Assembly (NCBI RefSeq): GCF_005280195.1
Contig: NZ_SZPR01000008.1
Span: 219,158-283,157 of the forward strand
Source: Streptomyces galbus
GTDB lineage: Bacteria > Actinomycetota > Actinomycetes > Streptomycetales > Streptomycetaceae
DNA length: 64,000 nt
Direction: 5' to 3'
Shown here: positions 1 to 8,494 of the stretch, in pieces
How the letters are laid out: the number at the start of each line of letters is the position of its first letter
Numbering within the stretch: the stretch's first letter is position 1
The notes under the pieces: model-generated
The model's database searches: none
What the model was told of the DNA's origin: nothing
What the model saw: the letters and a program-made list of their open reading frames with translations, nothing else
Made by a program: the position numbers and the translations under genes

Positions 1-1
1 C

Positions 2-289
2 GAGGAGGACGCCTTCGTCACCTCCCGCGTGGACACGCTCGACCTCGTCTACGGCGGATACGACCTGGTCGGCTACCTCGCCGACGACCAGGACGAGACG
101 CTGCCGCCCGCCGTCTTCGAGCCGCTGCTGTACGCCGACTGGTCGGCCCGCCGCCTGGTCGGGCCCCGCCCGCTGGGCGTGCGCGTCCACGTGCTCCCGG
201 GGCTCGGGCACACCCTCCACCCGTGCGGTCCCGGTCCGGCCCGGGACCCGCTCACGGCGCTCGCGGCCCTCGCGGGCGCCGCCACCTGA
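2..289 (+). CDS. C-terminal 95 residues of an unrecognised protein (5' end outside window)
   Basis: The reading frame is open from the first bases of the window and ends at a TGA at 287-289, so only the last 95 residues are visible. I do not recognise the family. The visible part is mixed in character, ending in an Ala/Leu-rich segment. A Gly-Leu-Gly-His-Thr stretch near residue 70 of the fragment resembles the C-terminal histidine region of alpha/beta hydrolases, but that is too little to assign a function. It lies 28 bp upstream of the methyltransferase gene on the same strand and probably belongs to the same transcript. Confidence 0.55.
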   Translation, partial: EEDAFVTSRVDTLDLVYGGYDLVGYLADDQDETLPPAVFEPLLYADWSARRLVGPRPLGVRVHVLPGLGHTLHPCGPGPARDPLTALAALAGAAT

Positions 290-317
290 GATCCGGCCGG
301 ACGACGGAAGGGGACCC

Positions 318-1115
318 ATGCCCGGCAGTGAGACGCTCTCCAGCAGGCGGTTCGACAAGATCGCCGCGAACTTCGCGACCAGCGAGGTGCACCGGTCGAG
401 CCCGACGATGGAGGCCCTGCACGAGACGCTCGGCCCGCAGACCGGGGCCGCGATCTGTGACGTCGCCTGCGGGGCCGGCCACCTGGCGCTGTCCTTCGCC
501 GCCGACGGGCCCGAGCGGCTGGTGGGCGTGGACCCGGCGCCCTCGATGCTCGACTCCTTCCGGGCGCTCGCCGCCGAACGCGGCGCCGAGGCGGAGGCCG
601 TCCGCGCCACCGCCGACGAACTGCCTTTCCCCGGCGCCTCGTTCGACCTGGTGGTGTCCCGGCTCGCGCCCCACCACTTCCCGAGCCTGCCGCTCGCCGT
701 CCGCGAGATGGCGCGGCTGCTGCGCCCCCGCGGCCGCCTCGCCGTGATCGACCTGGAGGGCCACGAGGACCCGGAGGTCGACGCCCTCAACCACGAGCTG
801 GAGGTCCTGCACGACCCCACGCACGTACGCAGCCACACCCTCACCGAGTGGGTGGCCGCCCTGCACGGCGCCGGCCTCAACGTGCCCGTCGCGCGCGGCG
901 GTCAGGCCGAGAGCCGCACCGGGGTGCCGGTCGCGCGCTGGTGCCAGATCGCGTCGTCCGGCGAGGAGGCCGAGCGCGCGATCCGCGCCCGGCTCGCCGC
1001 GGCGCCCGCCGCCCACCGGGACTCACTCGGTGTCCGCGAGGACGGCGGGGAGTTCCTGATCCCGGTGCGCACCTGCATGGTGATCGGCGTCAAGCCGCTG
1101 AACGAGGTGCGCTGA
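318..1115 (+). CDS. SAM-dependent class I methyltransferase (UbiE/type 11-like)
   Basis: This 265-residue protein has the class I fold signature. Motif I is DVACGAGH near residues 48-55, followed by an acidic residue closing the second strand (GVDPAPSM), and a later LLRPRGRLAVIDLEG segment typical of motif III. It resembles small-molecule C-, N- or O-methyltransferases of the Methyltransf_11 group. The ATG is preceded by a purine-rich GAAGGGG. It is the first complete gene of a tight + strand set (methyltransferase, tautomerase-TrmO fusion, MFS, FAD monooxygenase). A role in tailoring the polyketide, for example N-methylation of a pyrrole, is inference; the substrate cannot be read from the sequence. 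Confidence 0.8.
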   Translation: MPGSETLSSRRFDKIAANFATSEVHRSSPTMEALHETLGPQTGAAICDVACGAGHLALSFAADGPERLVGVDPAPSMLDSFRALAAERGAEAEAVRATADELPFPGASFDLVVSRLAPHHFPSLPLAVREMARLLRPRGRLAVIDLEGHEDPEVDALNHELEVLHDPTHVRSHTLTEWVAALHGAGLNVPVARGGQAESRTGVPVARWCQIASSGEEAERAIRARLAAAPAAHRDSLGVREDGGEFLIPVRTCMVIGVKPLNEVR

Positions 1116-1116
1116 G

Positions 1117-1950
1117 ATGCCGGTGATCAGGCTGTACTCGCCGGCCGCGGGACCGGGCGGCGCCGCCCTCGGCCGGCTCGCGGACGAGGTGACCGAGCTG
1201 CTCGGCCTGCCCGCCGGGCACTGCTGGGTGTGGTGGCACCGGCTGGACCCCGACGAGGCCCACCGGCCGGAGTGGCGGGCCGGTTCCGCCGCCCCGGTCG
1301 GCTTCGTCACGTGCCGGGAGACCTACGGCACCGAGCAGGTCGGGGCGCTGCTGCGGCTGCTGCAGCAGCGGCTGGTCGACCTGCTCGGGGTCCGCCCGGA
1401 GGAGGTCTACCTGACCGTGCAGCGGGCCGCGGCGGGCGAGTTGCTGGTGCGCGAGGGGATGCAGGCCGGGGAGACCCCTGCTCCGGGCGCCCTCACCGAC
1501 GTGGTGCCCATCGGGTTCGTGCACAGCGAGCGGCGCGAACCCACCGACGACGACTGGGGCGAGGTCCGTTCGGTCATCCGGCTCGACGCGGCCCGGTTCA
1601 CGCCCGAGGCGCTGCTCGGCCTCGACACGTTCTCGCACGCCGAGGTCGTCTTCCGCTTCCACCGGGTGCCGCCGCACAAGGTGCAGACGGGCGCCCGGCA
1701 CCCGCGCGGCAATCCCGACTGGCCGCTGACCGGGATCTTCGCCCAGCGCGGCAAGAACCGGCCCAACCGGCTCGGGGTCTCGCGCTGCCGGCTGCTGAAG
1801 GTCGACGGACTCGACGTGCACGTCACCGGGCTCGACGCGGTGGACGGCACCCCCGTGCTCGACCTCAAGCCGTACCTGCGGGAGTTCGGGCCGCGCGAGG
1901 AGGTCGTCCAGCCCGCGTGGGCCGACGAGGTCATGCGCCACTACTACTGA
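1117..1950 (+). CDS. Fusion of a tautomerase-superfamily domain with a TrmO/TsaA-like domain
   Basis: This 277-residue protein starts Met-Pro, so removal of Met would expose the Pro-1 that is catalytic in the 4-oxalocrotonate tautomerase superfamily. Residues 2-115 contain two beta-alpha-beta units (strand PVIRLYSP, helix, strand HCWVWWHRL; then strand GFVTCRETY, helix, strand EVYLTVQR), as in pseudo-duplicated members. From about residue 130 it matches the TrmO (tRNA t6A37 N6-methyltransferase; TsaA/UPF0066) family: PIGFVHSE, GLDTFSHAEVVFRFH, RGNPDWPLTGIFAQR, KNRPNRLG and LDAVDGTPVLDLKPYL all align with it. It begins 1 bp after the methyltransferase stop. TrmO binds SAM, so the protein may be a tautomerase/methyltransferase hybrid acting on a metabolite or tRNA. 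The function of the fusion is unknown to me. Confidence 0.8.
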   Translation: MPVIRLYSPAAGPGGAALGRLADEVTELLGLPAGHCWVWWHRLDPDEAHRPEWRAGSAAPVGFVTCRETYGTEQVGALLRLLQQRLVDLLGVRPEEVYLTVQRAAAGELLVREGMQAGETPAPGALTDVVPIGFVHSERREPTDDDWGEVRSVIRLDAARFTPEALLGLDTFSHAEVVFRFHRVPPHKVQTGARHPRGNPDWPLTGIFAQRGKNRPNRLGVSRCRLLKVDGLDVHVTGLDAVDGTPVLDLKPYLREFGPREEVVQPAWADEVMRHYY

Positions 1951-2079
1951 CCGGCCGCGACCGCACGGCGCACGCGGCCACCGGCGGCCGTGCCCGTGCC
2001 GGGCGCACCACCCACGGTCGACCGTCCCCGTGCACGGCGCAGGCGGCGGCCACCCCGACGACAGGGAACGGAGGGGGAC

Positions 2080-3333
2080 ATGAGGACCCCGGTGCGCACG
2101 GCCGCGACGGCACTGCTCGTCGCGGTCTTCGTCGACGCGCTCGGCAGCGGGCTGTACATGTCCGTCTCCGTCGTGTTCTTCACCCGCTGCCTGGGGCTGG
2201 GCGCGGGCCAGGTGGGCGTCGGCCTGTCCGTCGCGGGCGCGGCGTCCTTCGCGCTGCTGGTGCCCACCGGGGTGCTGGCCGACCGGGTGGGGCCCCGCCG
2301 TACGCTCGTCGCCGCGCACCTGGCGCGGGCGGCGCTGCTCGCCTGCTACCCGTTCGTGCCCGGCTTCGGGGCGTTTCTCGTCGTGGTGGCGCTGCTGGCC
2401 GTCGCCGACCGGGCCGCCTCCCCGCTGGTGCAGGGCCTGTTCGCGGTCGCGGTGGGCGAGGCGGAGCGGGTGCGGGCGATGGGCCGGGCGCGGTCCCTGC
2501 AGAACCTCGGGCTGGCCCTGGGCGGGCTGGGCGCGGGCGCGGCGCTGGTGCGCGACGCCGACGCGGTGTACGTGGCCGTCGTCCTCGCCGACGCGCTGTC
2601 GTTCGTGCTCGCCGCCGTCCTGGTCGCCCGGTTGCGCACCGCGGAGGGCGAACGGGCGCGCGGCGGCGCTCCGTTGCCGCTGCGACGGCGGCTCGGGGTG
2701 TTCCGCGACCGCCGGTTCGCCGCGCTGACCGCGCTCAACTCCGCCGTCAGCCTGCACGTCACCGTGCTGACGGCGGGCGTCCCGCTGTGGGTGCTGGCGC
2801 ACGACACGCTGCCCAGGCCGGTGATCGCCTGGACGCTGGTGCTCAACACCGCGGTGGTGGTGCTGTTCCAGGTGCGGGCCACCCGCGCCACGCGCACCGC
2901 CGAGGACGGCGGCCGGGCGCTCGGGCTGAGCGGGCTGCTGCTGGCCGTGTGCTGCGCGGGACTCGCCCTGACCGGCGCGCTGCCCACGCCCGCCGCCGTG
3001 GCCGTGCTGCTCGTCGCCGTGGGATTCCAGGCGTTCGCGGAGATGCACCAGCAGGCGGGGTCGTGGGCCATCTCCTACGACCTCGCCCCGGACGACCGCC
3101 GCCAGGTCTACCTGGCCTTCTTCAGCCTGGGCAACGCCGCCCGCAACACCTACGGACCGCTGGTCGTCACCTTCCTGGTGGTCCGGCACGGCGCGCCGGG
3201 CTGGCTGCTGCTCGGCGCGCTGGTGCTCGGCGCGGGCGCCTGGGCGGCCCGGATCGGACGTACGCCGGCCGCGCCCGCCGGGGCCGCCGCGCCGGCCCTG
3301 CCCCTGCCCGACGTCTCCAGGAGGAAACCATGA
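2080..3333 (+). CDS. MFS transporter, 12-TM type
   Basis: This is an integral membrane protein of 417 residues with about 12 hydrophobic helices and the MFS cytoplasmic-loop motif GVLADRVGPRR after helix 2. The ATG at 2080 is chosen because it follows a strong GGAGGGGG ribosome-binding site; the open frame extends further upstream without one. The stop overlaps the next gene's start (ATGA), which indicates translational coupling with the FAD monooxygenase. It most likely exports a small molecule made with its neighbours. The substrate is unknown. Confidence 0.85.
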   Translation: MRTPVRTAATALLVAVFVDALGSGLYMSVSVVFFTRCLGLGAGQVGVGLSVAGAASFALLVPTGVLADRVGPRRTLVAAHLARAALLACYPFVPGFGAFLVVVALLAVADRAASPLVQGLFAVAVGEAERVRAMGRARSLQNLGLALGGLGAGAALVRDADAVYVAVVLADALSFVLAAVLVARLRTAEGERARGGAPLPLRRRLGVFRDRRFAALTALNSAVSLHVTVLTAGVPLWVLAHDTLPRPVIAWTLVLNTAVVVLFQVRATRATRTAEDGGRALGLSGLLLAVCCAGLALTGALPTPAAVAVLLVAVGFQAFAEMHQQAGSWAISYDLAPDDRRQVYLAFFSLGNAARNTYGPLVVTFLVVRHGAPGWLLLGALVLGAGAWAARIGRTPAAPAGAAAPALPLPDVSRRKP

Positions 3334-5300
3334 CCACCGCTGCTCCCGACCCTTCCGTCATCGTCGTCGGGGCGGGGCCCACCGGCCTCACCCTGGCCTG
3401 TGAGCTGGCCGCCGCCGGCGTCTCCTGCACCGTGCTGGAGCGCCGGCTCACCACGTCCGCGCAGTCCCGCGCGATGGGCCTGTACCCGCGCACCCTGGAG
3501 GTGCTGGACCTGCGCGGCCACGCCGACGCGCTGACGGCGTACGGGCGCCCCGTGGGCCGGCTGCACCCCGCGCGCGGGGCGGTCGTCGACTTCACCGAGC
3601 TGGACACCCGCTTCCCCGCTCTGCACGTCGTGCCGCAGAGCCGCACCGAGGAGGTACTGCAGAAGCACGCCGTGGAGCTCGGCGTCACCCTGGTGCGCGA
3701 CGCGGAGGTGTTCGGGCTGGAGCAGGACGACAGCGGCGTCACCCTGCAGGTCCGCGCGGGCGGCGAGGAGTGGGAGGAGAGCGCGGACTACGTCGTCGGC
3801 TGCGACGGCGCGCACAGCGCGGTGCGCGAACTGTCCGGGATCGCCTTCCGCGGCCGCACGTACGACATCGCCCCCGTCCTCGCGGACGTACGGCTGCGCA
3901 AGCCGCCGCCCGTCGACGACGTGGTGGTGCTCGCCGGGAACGGCGCGGTGATGGTCACCGTGCCCTACGGCGACGGGCTGTACCGGGTGGCGGTCGCCCG
4001 CCGGGACCGGCCCTGGACGCGCGAGCCGGTGACGCTCCAGGAGCTGGGCGAGCTGATGTCCCTCTCGCTGGGCTTCGACCCGGAGCCGTACGAACCGGCC
4101 TGGCTGGCCCGGTTCAAGATCCACCAGCGGCTGGCCGACCACTACCGCACCGGGCGCGTGCTGCTCGCCGGGGACGCCGCGCACCTGCACTCGCCGCTGG
4201 GCGGCCAGGGGCTCAACCTCGGTATCCAGGACGCCGTCAACCTCGGCTGGAAGCTCGCCGCCCGCATCCAGGGCTGGGCCCCGCCCGGCCTGCTCGACTC
4301 CTACGAGGCCGAGCGCCGCCCGCAGGCCGCGCGGATCCTCAAGGCCACCGACCGGGCCACCTGGACGGCGACCAGCCCCTCCCCCGCGCTCACCGCGCTG
4401 CGGCGCACCGCGCTGGCCCGGCTCCTCGGCAGCCGCCGGGTCCGCCGCGTCGCCGGCGAGGCGATCTCCGGACTGCGCTCGGACTACGCCCGCCGCGGCG
4501 GCGGGCGTGCCCTGCGCGCCGGGCAGCGGGTGCCGGACCTGACGGTCCGCCGTCCGGGCGCGGCCCCGGTCCGCCTCTACGAGCTGATGCGCGACGGCCG
4601 TTTCCTCCTGCTCGACCTCACCCCGGCCGGCCGGGCGGCCGCGCTGGGCGAGGCGTGGGGCTCCCGCGTCTGCCCGGTCCGCGTCGAGGAACCGCCCGCG
4701 AGGCTGGCGGGGTCGGGCGCCCTGCTGGTCCGCCCCGACGGCTACGTGGCCTGGGCGGACGGCGAGGGCGCAGCGGAGGGCCACGAGGAGCGCGTACGGC
4801 GCGCGCTGCTCCACTGGTGCGGGGCGGAGGGCCCGACGGCGCGCGGCGCGGTACCGGCGGCGGTGCGGGTGCCCGAGCGGGGGGCGGAGGAGGACGGGGC
4901 GGACGCCGCGCCGGGACCGCGGGCCGTGCCGGACGCCCTGGTCGCGACGCCCTACGTGGGCGAGGCGGGCGAGGGCGTGTGGGGCGAGGGCCCGGTGGAG
5001 GACAGCGAGGGGGCGTGGCAGACGGACCCCGTGGAGGCCGCGGGGGCGCCGCGGGCCGGGACGCCGGTCGCCTCCGCCCAGGACGCCGGGGGCGACGAGC
5101 ACGCGGAGAGCGTCGAAGCCGGGGAGGACGTACGCCGGTTGGGTCTCGCCGAGGGGGCGCGCGGGGCGACGGGTGGTGCGCCGGGACCGGTGACGGACAC
5201 GCCGGAGCCGACCGGTGCCGGCGCCCAGGCGGGCGCGGCGGCGGGCGAGGGTGCCCGGGAGCCCGCCGGAGCCGACCGCGGGGAGGCCCGGCGCCCCTGA
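3330..5300 (+). CDS. FAD-dependent aromatic monooxygenase with a long low-complexity C-terminal tail
   Basis: The 656-residue protein belongs to the p-hydroxybenzoate hydroxylase-like family (PgaE/RdmE type). It has a dinucleotide-binding GAGPTG near residue 14, a CDGAHSAVR (DG motif) near 156-164, and a GDAAHLHSPLGGQGLN (GD motif) near 280. A C-terminal thioredoxin-like domain follows to about residue 500. These enzymes hydroxylate phenolic or polyketide substrates using NAD(P)H and O2. The last ~155 residues are an Ala/Gly/Glu-rich, probably disordered extension not found in typical members of ~500 residues. It overlaps the MFS stop by ATGA. In this cluster it is a candidate for oxidising the resorcinol or pyrrole moiety; that role is inferred. 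Confidence 0.85.
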   Translation: MTTAAPDPSVIVVGAGPTGLTLACELAAAGVSCTVLERRLTTSAQSRAMGLYPRTLEVLDLRGHADALTAYGRPVGRLHPARGAVVDFTELDTRFPALHVVPQSRTEEVLQKHAVELGVTLVRDAEVFGLEQDDSGVTLQVRAGGEEWEESADYVVGCDGAHSAVRELSGIAFRGRTYDIAPVLADVRLRKPPPVDDVVVLAGNGAVMVTVPYGDGLYRVAVARRDRPWTREPVTLQELGELMSLSLGFDPEPYEPAWLARFKIHQRLADHYRTGRVLLAGDAAHLHSPLGGQGLNLGIQDAVNLGWKLAARIQGWAPPGLLDSYEAERRPQAARILKATDRATWTATSPSPALTALRRTALARLLGSRRVRRVAGEAISGLRSDYARRGGGRALRAGQRVPDLTVRRPGAAPVRLYELMRDGRFLLLDLTPAGRAAALGEAWGSRVCPVRVEEPPARLAGSGALLVRPDGYVAWADGEGAAEGHEERVRRALLHWCGAEGPTARGAVPAAVRVPERGAEEDGADAAPGPRAVPDALVATPYVGEAGEGVWGEGPVEDSEGAWQTDPVEAAGAPRAGTPVASAQDAGGDEHAESVEAGEDVRRLGLAEGARGATGGAPGPVTDTPEPTGAGAQAGAAAGEGAREPAGADRGEARRP

Positions 5301-5318
5301 GCGCGACGGGACACGGCT

Positions 5319-5350
5319 GCGGCCCGGGAGGTGTCCACCTCCCGGGCCGC
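5319..5350. terminator. Bidirectional hairpin terminator between convergent genes
   Basis: A perfect 13-bp inverted repeat (GCGGCCCGGGAGG / CCTCCCGGGCCGC) with a 6-nt loop lies between the monooxygenase stop and the convergent carboxylase epsilon gene. The stem is G+C rich with no T-run, as is common for actinomycete terminators. Confidence 0.75.
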
Positions 5351-5380
5351 GGTCACGACCGGCCGCGCGCGGCGCGGGGC

Positions 5381-5641
5381 TCAGTCGCGCCAGCTCACCG
5401 GGGAGCGGTAGGGGGTGCTGCGGGCCCCCGGGCCCTCCCACAGGGGGACGACCGTCACCGGCTCCGGGCCCGGTTCCGCGGCCGTCAGGGCGGCGGCCCG
5501 GGACAGCAGCACCGCGGTGAGCGCGGCGAGTTCCTCGGCGGGCAGCGCTCCGCCGCGGACGACGCGGACCAGGGGTGCCCCGGGCCGGGCGGTGGCCTCC
5601 TCGCCCGGGTGTGCGTCCGAGTGTGTGACCGTGCTCGTCAT
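5381..5641 (-). CDS. Acyl-CoA carboxylase epsilon subunit
   Basis: This small protein (86 residues from the ATG at 5641) has the actinobacterial AccE/PccE pattern: a variable, charged N-terminus, then VRVVRGGALPAEELAALTAVL, then a C-terminal tail ending near a Trp (SWRD). Epsilon subunits bind the beta subunit and stimulate the alpha-beta carboxylase complex. The ATG at 5641 is preferred because GGGAG lies about 8 nt upstream. An alternative ATG at 5668 overlaps the beta-subunit stop and would add nine residues. It is the last gene of the KAS III-carboxylase operon. Confidence 0.85.
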   Translation of the reverse strand: MTSTVTHSDAHPGEEATARPGAPLVRVVRGGALPAEELAALTAVLLSRAAALTAAEPGPEPVTVVPLWEGPGARSTPYRSPVSWRD

Positions 5642-5664
5642 GTGACGCTCCCTCACTTCGGCGG

Positions 5665-7269
5665 TCATTGCGGCGGGTTGCCGTGCTTGCGGGCCGCCAG
5701 GTCGGCGTGCTTGGCGCGCAGCATGCGCAGGGACTCGACGAGGACGCGGCGGGTGTCGGCCGGGTCGATCACGTCGTCGACCAGGCCCCGTTCGGCGGCG
5801 TGGTAGGGGTGCATCAGCTCGGCCCGGTACTCCTTCACGAGCTGCCGTCGCACCGCCTCGGGATCCTCGGCCGCGCGGATACGGCGCCGGAAGACGACGT
5901 TCGCGGCCCCCTCCGCGCCCATCACCGCGACCTCGTTGGTGGGCCACGCGTAGGTGAGGTCGGCGCCGACGGAACGGGAGTCCATGACGATGTACGCGCC
6001 GCCGTACGCCTTGCGCAGGATGACGGAGATCCTGGGGACCGTCGCGTTGCAGTAGGCGTAGAGCAGCTTGGCGCCGCGGCGGATGATGCCGTGGTGCTCC
6101 TGGTCGACGCCGGGCAGGAAGCCGGGCACGTCGACGAGGGTGACCAGCGGGATGTTGAAGGCGTCGCACATCTGCACGAAGCGCGCCGCCTTCTCGCTGG
6201 CGTCGATGTCGAGGACGCCCGCCTGCACCAGCGGCTGGTTGGCGACGAGGCCGACGACCTGCCCGCCGAGCCGGCCGAGCGCGCAGACCACGTTGGCGGC
6301 CCAGCGCTCGTGGACCTCCAGCACCTCCCCGTCGTCGACGATCTCCTCGACGACGCGGCGCATGTCGTACGGCCGGTTGCCGTCGGCCGGGACGAGGTCG
6401 AGCAGGGCGTCGCACGGCCGGTCCGCCGGGTCCTCGGGCAGTGCGGCCGGCGGCGTCTCGCGGTTGTTCTGGGGCAGCAGCGACAGCAGGTACCGGACCT
6501 CCTCCAGGCACGTCTCCTCGTCGTCGTGCGCGAAGTGCGCGACGCCGGACACCTCGGCGTGCACGTCGGCGCCGCCCAGGGCGCCGATGGAGACCCGTTC
6601 GCCGGTGACGGCGTGGACGACGTCGGGGCCGGTGATGAACATCTGCGAGGTCTCGCGGACCATGAAGACGAAGTCGGTGAGGGCGGGGCTGTAGGCCGCG
6701 CCGCCCGCGCACGGGCCGAGCATCACCGAGATCTGCGGGATGACGCCGGACGCCTTGGTGTTGCGCTGGAAGATGCCGCCGTAGCCGGCGAGCGCGGTGA
6801 CGCCCTCCTGGATGCGGGCGCCCGCGCCGTCGTTGAGGGAGACCAGCGGGGCACCGGCGGCGAGGGCGCGGTCCATGATGCGGTGGATCTTCTGGGCGTG
6901 CGCCTCGCCGAGCGCGCCGCCGAAGATGCGGAAGTCGTGGGCGTAGACGAACGTGGTGCGCCCGTGCACGGTCCCCCAGCCGGTGATCACGCCGTCGGTG
7001 TGCGGCCGCCGGTCCTCCAGGCCGAAGCCGGTCGCCCGGTGCCGCCGCAGCGGCTCCACCTCCTGGAAGGAGCCGGGGTCGAGCAGCAGCCCGATGCGCT
7101 CCCGCGCCGTCAGCTTCCCCTTGCCGCGCTGCGCGGCCGTGGCGCGTTCGTCGCCCTGCTCGACCCGCTCGCGCAGGGCGTGCAACTCGGCGACCCGGCC
7201 CCGCAGATCGGCTGCGGGGGTAACGGGCGTGGCGTCGGCGCGGTCCGTCGCGCTCTCCTGCGTGCTCAT
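5665..7269 (-). CDS. Acyl-CoA carboxylase beta (carboxyltransferase) subunit
   Basis: This 534-residue protein has the two crotonase-like halves of biotin-dependent carboxyltransferases. The N-terminal half includes GKGKLTARERIGLLLD and GVIPQISVMLGPCAGGAAYSP; the C-terminal half includes VVGLVANQP, VTLVDVPGFLPG and RKAYGGAYIVM. It matches AccD/PccB-type subunits that carboxylate acetyl-, propionyl- or longer acyl-CoA to malonyl-type extender units. The ATG at 7269 has a GGGGGAGGA site upstream. The gene is followed by epsilon but no biotinylated alpha subunit is in the window, so it presumably uses a chromosomal AccA. Its job here is probably to provide malonyl-type extenders. Confidence 0.9.
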   Translation of the reverse strand: MSTQESATDRADATPVTPAADLRGRVAELHALRERVEQGDERATAAQRGKGKLTARERIGLLLDPGSFQEVEPLRRHRATGFGLEDRRPHTDGVITGWGTVHGRTTFVYAHDFRIFGGALGEAHAQKIHRIMDRALAAGAPLVSLNDGAGARIQEGVTALAGYGGIFQRNTKASGVIPQISVMLGPCAGGAAYSPALTDFVFMVRETSQMFITGPDVVHAVTGERVSIGALGGADVHAEVSGVAHFAHDDEETCLEEVRYLLSLLPQNNRETPPAALPEDPADRPCDALLDLVPADGNRPYDMRRVVEEIVDDGEVLEVHERWAANVVCALGRLGGQVVGLVANQPLVQAGVLDIDASEKAARFVQMCDAFNIPLVTLVDVPGFLPGVDQEHHGIIRRGAKLLYAYCNATVPRISVILRKAYGGAYIVMDSRSVGADLTYAWPTNEVAVMGAEGAANVVFRRRIRAAEDPEAVRRQLVKEYRAELMHPYHAAERGLVDDVIDPADTRRVLVESLRMLRAKHADLAARKHGNPPQ

Positions 7270-7283
7270 GCCGTCCTCCCCCT

Positions 7284-8348
7284 TCACCGGCTCAGCGGCG
7301 AGAGCAGCTCGCCGGCCGGGACGGGGGCGGGGTCCGGCGCCGGGGCAGCCCGGTCGAGGGTCCAGTCGAGCAGGGCGGTGCCGAGGCTCATGCCGCCACC
7401 GAACGCGGCCAGCACCACCAGGTCGCCGGCCGCCACCGCGCCCCTGCGGTCCATCTCGGCGAGCGTGACCGGGACGGAGGCCGCGCCGGTGTTGGCGTAC
7501 CGCTCCAGCGTCAGGTGCAGGTCGGCGCCGCGCAGCCCGAGGTCCGGCCAGAGGTCGGCGAGCATCGCGCCGTTGGCCTGGTGCGGGACGAAGTGCCGTA
7601 CGGCGTCCGGCGGTACGGCGGCCTCGCGCAGCAGCCGGTCGACCTCGCGCGGCAGGGTGCGGGTGACGAAGGCGCGCACGCCCCGCCCGTCCATCCGGAA
7701 GTAGTGGCCGCCCTCCGCGAGGGTCAGCGGCGAGGCGGGGAGGCGGCTGCCGCCGGCCTCGACCCGGATCAGCCCGTGCGCGTCGCCGTGCGAGACGAGG
7801 GAGATGTGCCGCAGGCCGCGCCCGGCGGGGACGGGCCCGAGCACCACCGCGCCGGCCCCGTCGCCGAACAGCGCGGCGGTGCGGCGGTCGGCGTAGTCGA
7901 GGATGCGGGAGTACAGGTCGGCACCGATCACCAGCCCGTGCCGTGGTTCGCCGGGCGCGGCGGCGGCCAGCAGCTTCTCCACGGTCTTCAGGGCGTAGAC
8001 GAAGCCGCTGCACACCGCGTTGACGTCGAAGGCGGCGGCCGCGCGGGCGCCGATGCGGTCCTGCACGAGCGCCGCGGTGGCGGGCTGCGGGTGGTCGGGG
8101 GTGGAGGTGGCGACCACCACGTACGCCAGCTCGTCGGCCGTCAGCCCGGCCCGGTGCAGCGCGCGTTCGGCCGCCTCCGCGGCGAGGTCGGAGGTGGCCT
8201 GGTGGGGTGCGGCCCGGCGCCGCTCACGTATGCCGGTCTTGCGGACGATCCATTCGTCGGTCACGCCGGCCCCGTGCCCGATCTCCGCGTTGCTGACGAT
8301 GGCCTCGGGCAGGTACGAGCCCACTCCGGTGATGCCGATGGACTGCAC
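7284..8348 (-). CDS. Ketoacyl-ACP synthase III (FabH-like)
   Basis: KAS III of 354 residues with the Cys-His-Asn triad visible at C113 (NAVCSGFVYAL), H256 (VPHQANG) and N286 (YANTGAASVP). It condenses an acyl-CoA with malonyl-ACP to give a 3-ketoacyl chain. I start it at the GTG at 8348, which has a clear GAGGAGGA site. The longer frame from 8384 would begin inside the operator at 8378-8397. It heads a minus-strand operon with carboxylase beta and epsilon. With the hydroxyacyl dehydrogenase and CCR at 18.4-21.7 kb it forms the usual alkylmalonyl-CoA supply route. Divergent to TetR-1, with two shared operators in between. Confidence 0.9.
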   Translation of the reverse strand: MQSIGITGVGSYLPEAIVSNAEIGHGAGVTDEWIVRKTGIRERRRAAPHQATSDLAAEAAERALHRAGLTADELAYVVVATSTPDHPQPATAALVQDRIGARAAAAFDVNAVCSGFVYALKTVEKLLAAAAPGEPRHGLVIGADLYSRILDYADRRTAALFGDGAGAVVLGPVPAGRGLRHISLVSHGDAHGLIRVEAGGSRLPASPLTLAEGGHYFRMDGRGVRAFVTRTLPREVDRLLREAAVPPDAVRHFVPHQANGAMLADLWPDLGLRGADLHLTLERYANTGAASVPVTLAEMDRRGAVAAGDLVVLAAFGGGMSLGTALLDWTLDRAAPAPDPAPVPAGELLSPLSR

Positions 8349-8377
8349 GATTCCTCCTCGGGCGGCGAGCGCCGAAT

Positions 8378-8397
8378 AACTCATCGAGTGTTGAAAT
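8378..8397. promoter_or_regulatory. Cluster operator site 1 (AACTCA-N8-TGAAAT)
   Basis: A 20-bp pseudo-palindrome of the family WWYTCA-N8-TGARWT that recurs across the window. It lies 30 bp upstream of the KAS III GTG, between this gene and the divergent TetR-1. Its dyad symmetry and 20-bp length suit a TetR-type dimer. Binding is inferred. Confidence 0.65.
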
Positions 8398-8433
8398 CAT
8401 CGCAGAGCCGCTTGACTAATTCAACAGAGACAG

Positions 8434-8453
8434 ACTTCACTGGAGAGTGAATT
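8434..8453. promoter_or_regulatory. Cluster operator site 2 (ACTTCA-N8-TGAATT)
   Basis: Second copy of the 20-bp motif, 41 bp upstream of the TetR-1 ATG. A TTGACT that could serve as a -35 box lies at 8412-8417, but no convincing -10 box follows at normal spacing. The location suggests autoregulation of TetR-1. Confidence 0.65.
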
Positions 8454-8494
8454 CACTGCCGGATCCGCCGAGCACTCACGGGGAGTTGCCCACC

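Noticed and set aside
1990..2079. N-terminal extension of the first MFS protein
   Set aside because: The extra residues are Pro/Arg-rich, unlike an MFS start. A strong GGAGGGGG site precedes the ATG at 2080.
8349..8384. Longer start for KAS III at 8384
   Set aside because: It would place the start codon inside the operator and has no ribosome-binding site. The GTG at 8348 has GAGGAGGA and gives the normal KAS III N-terminus.
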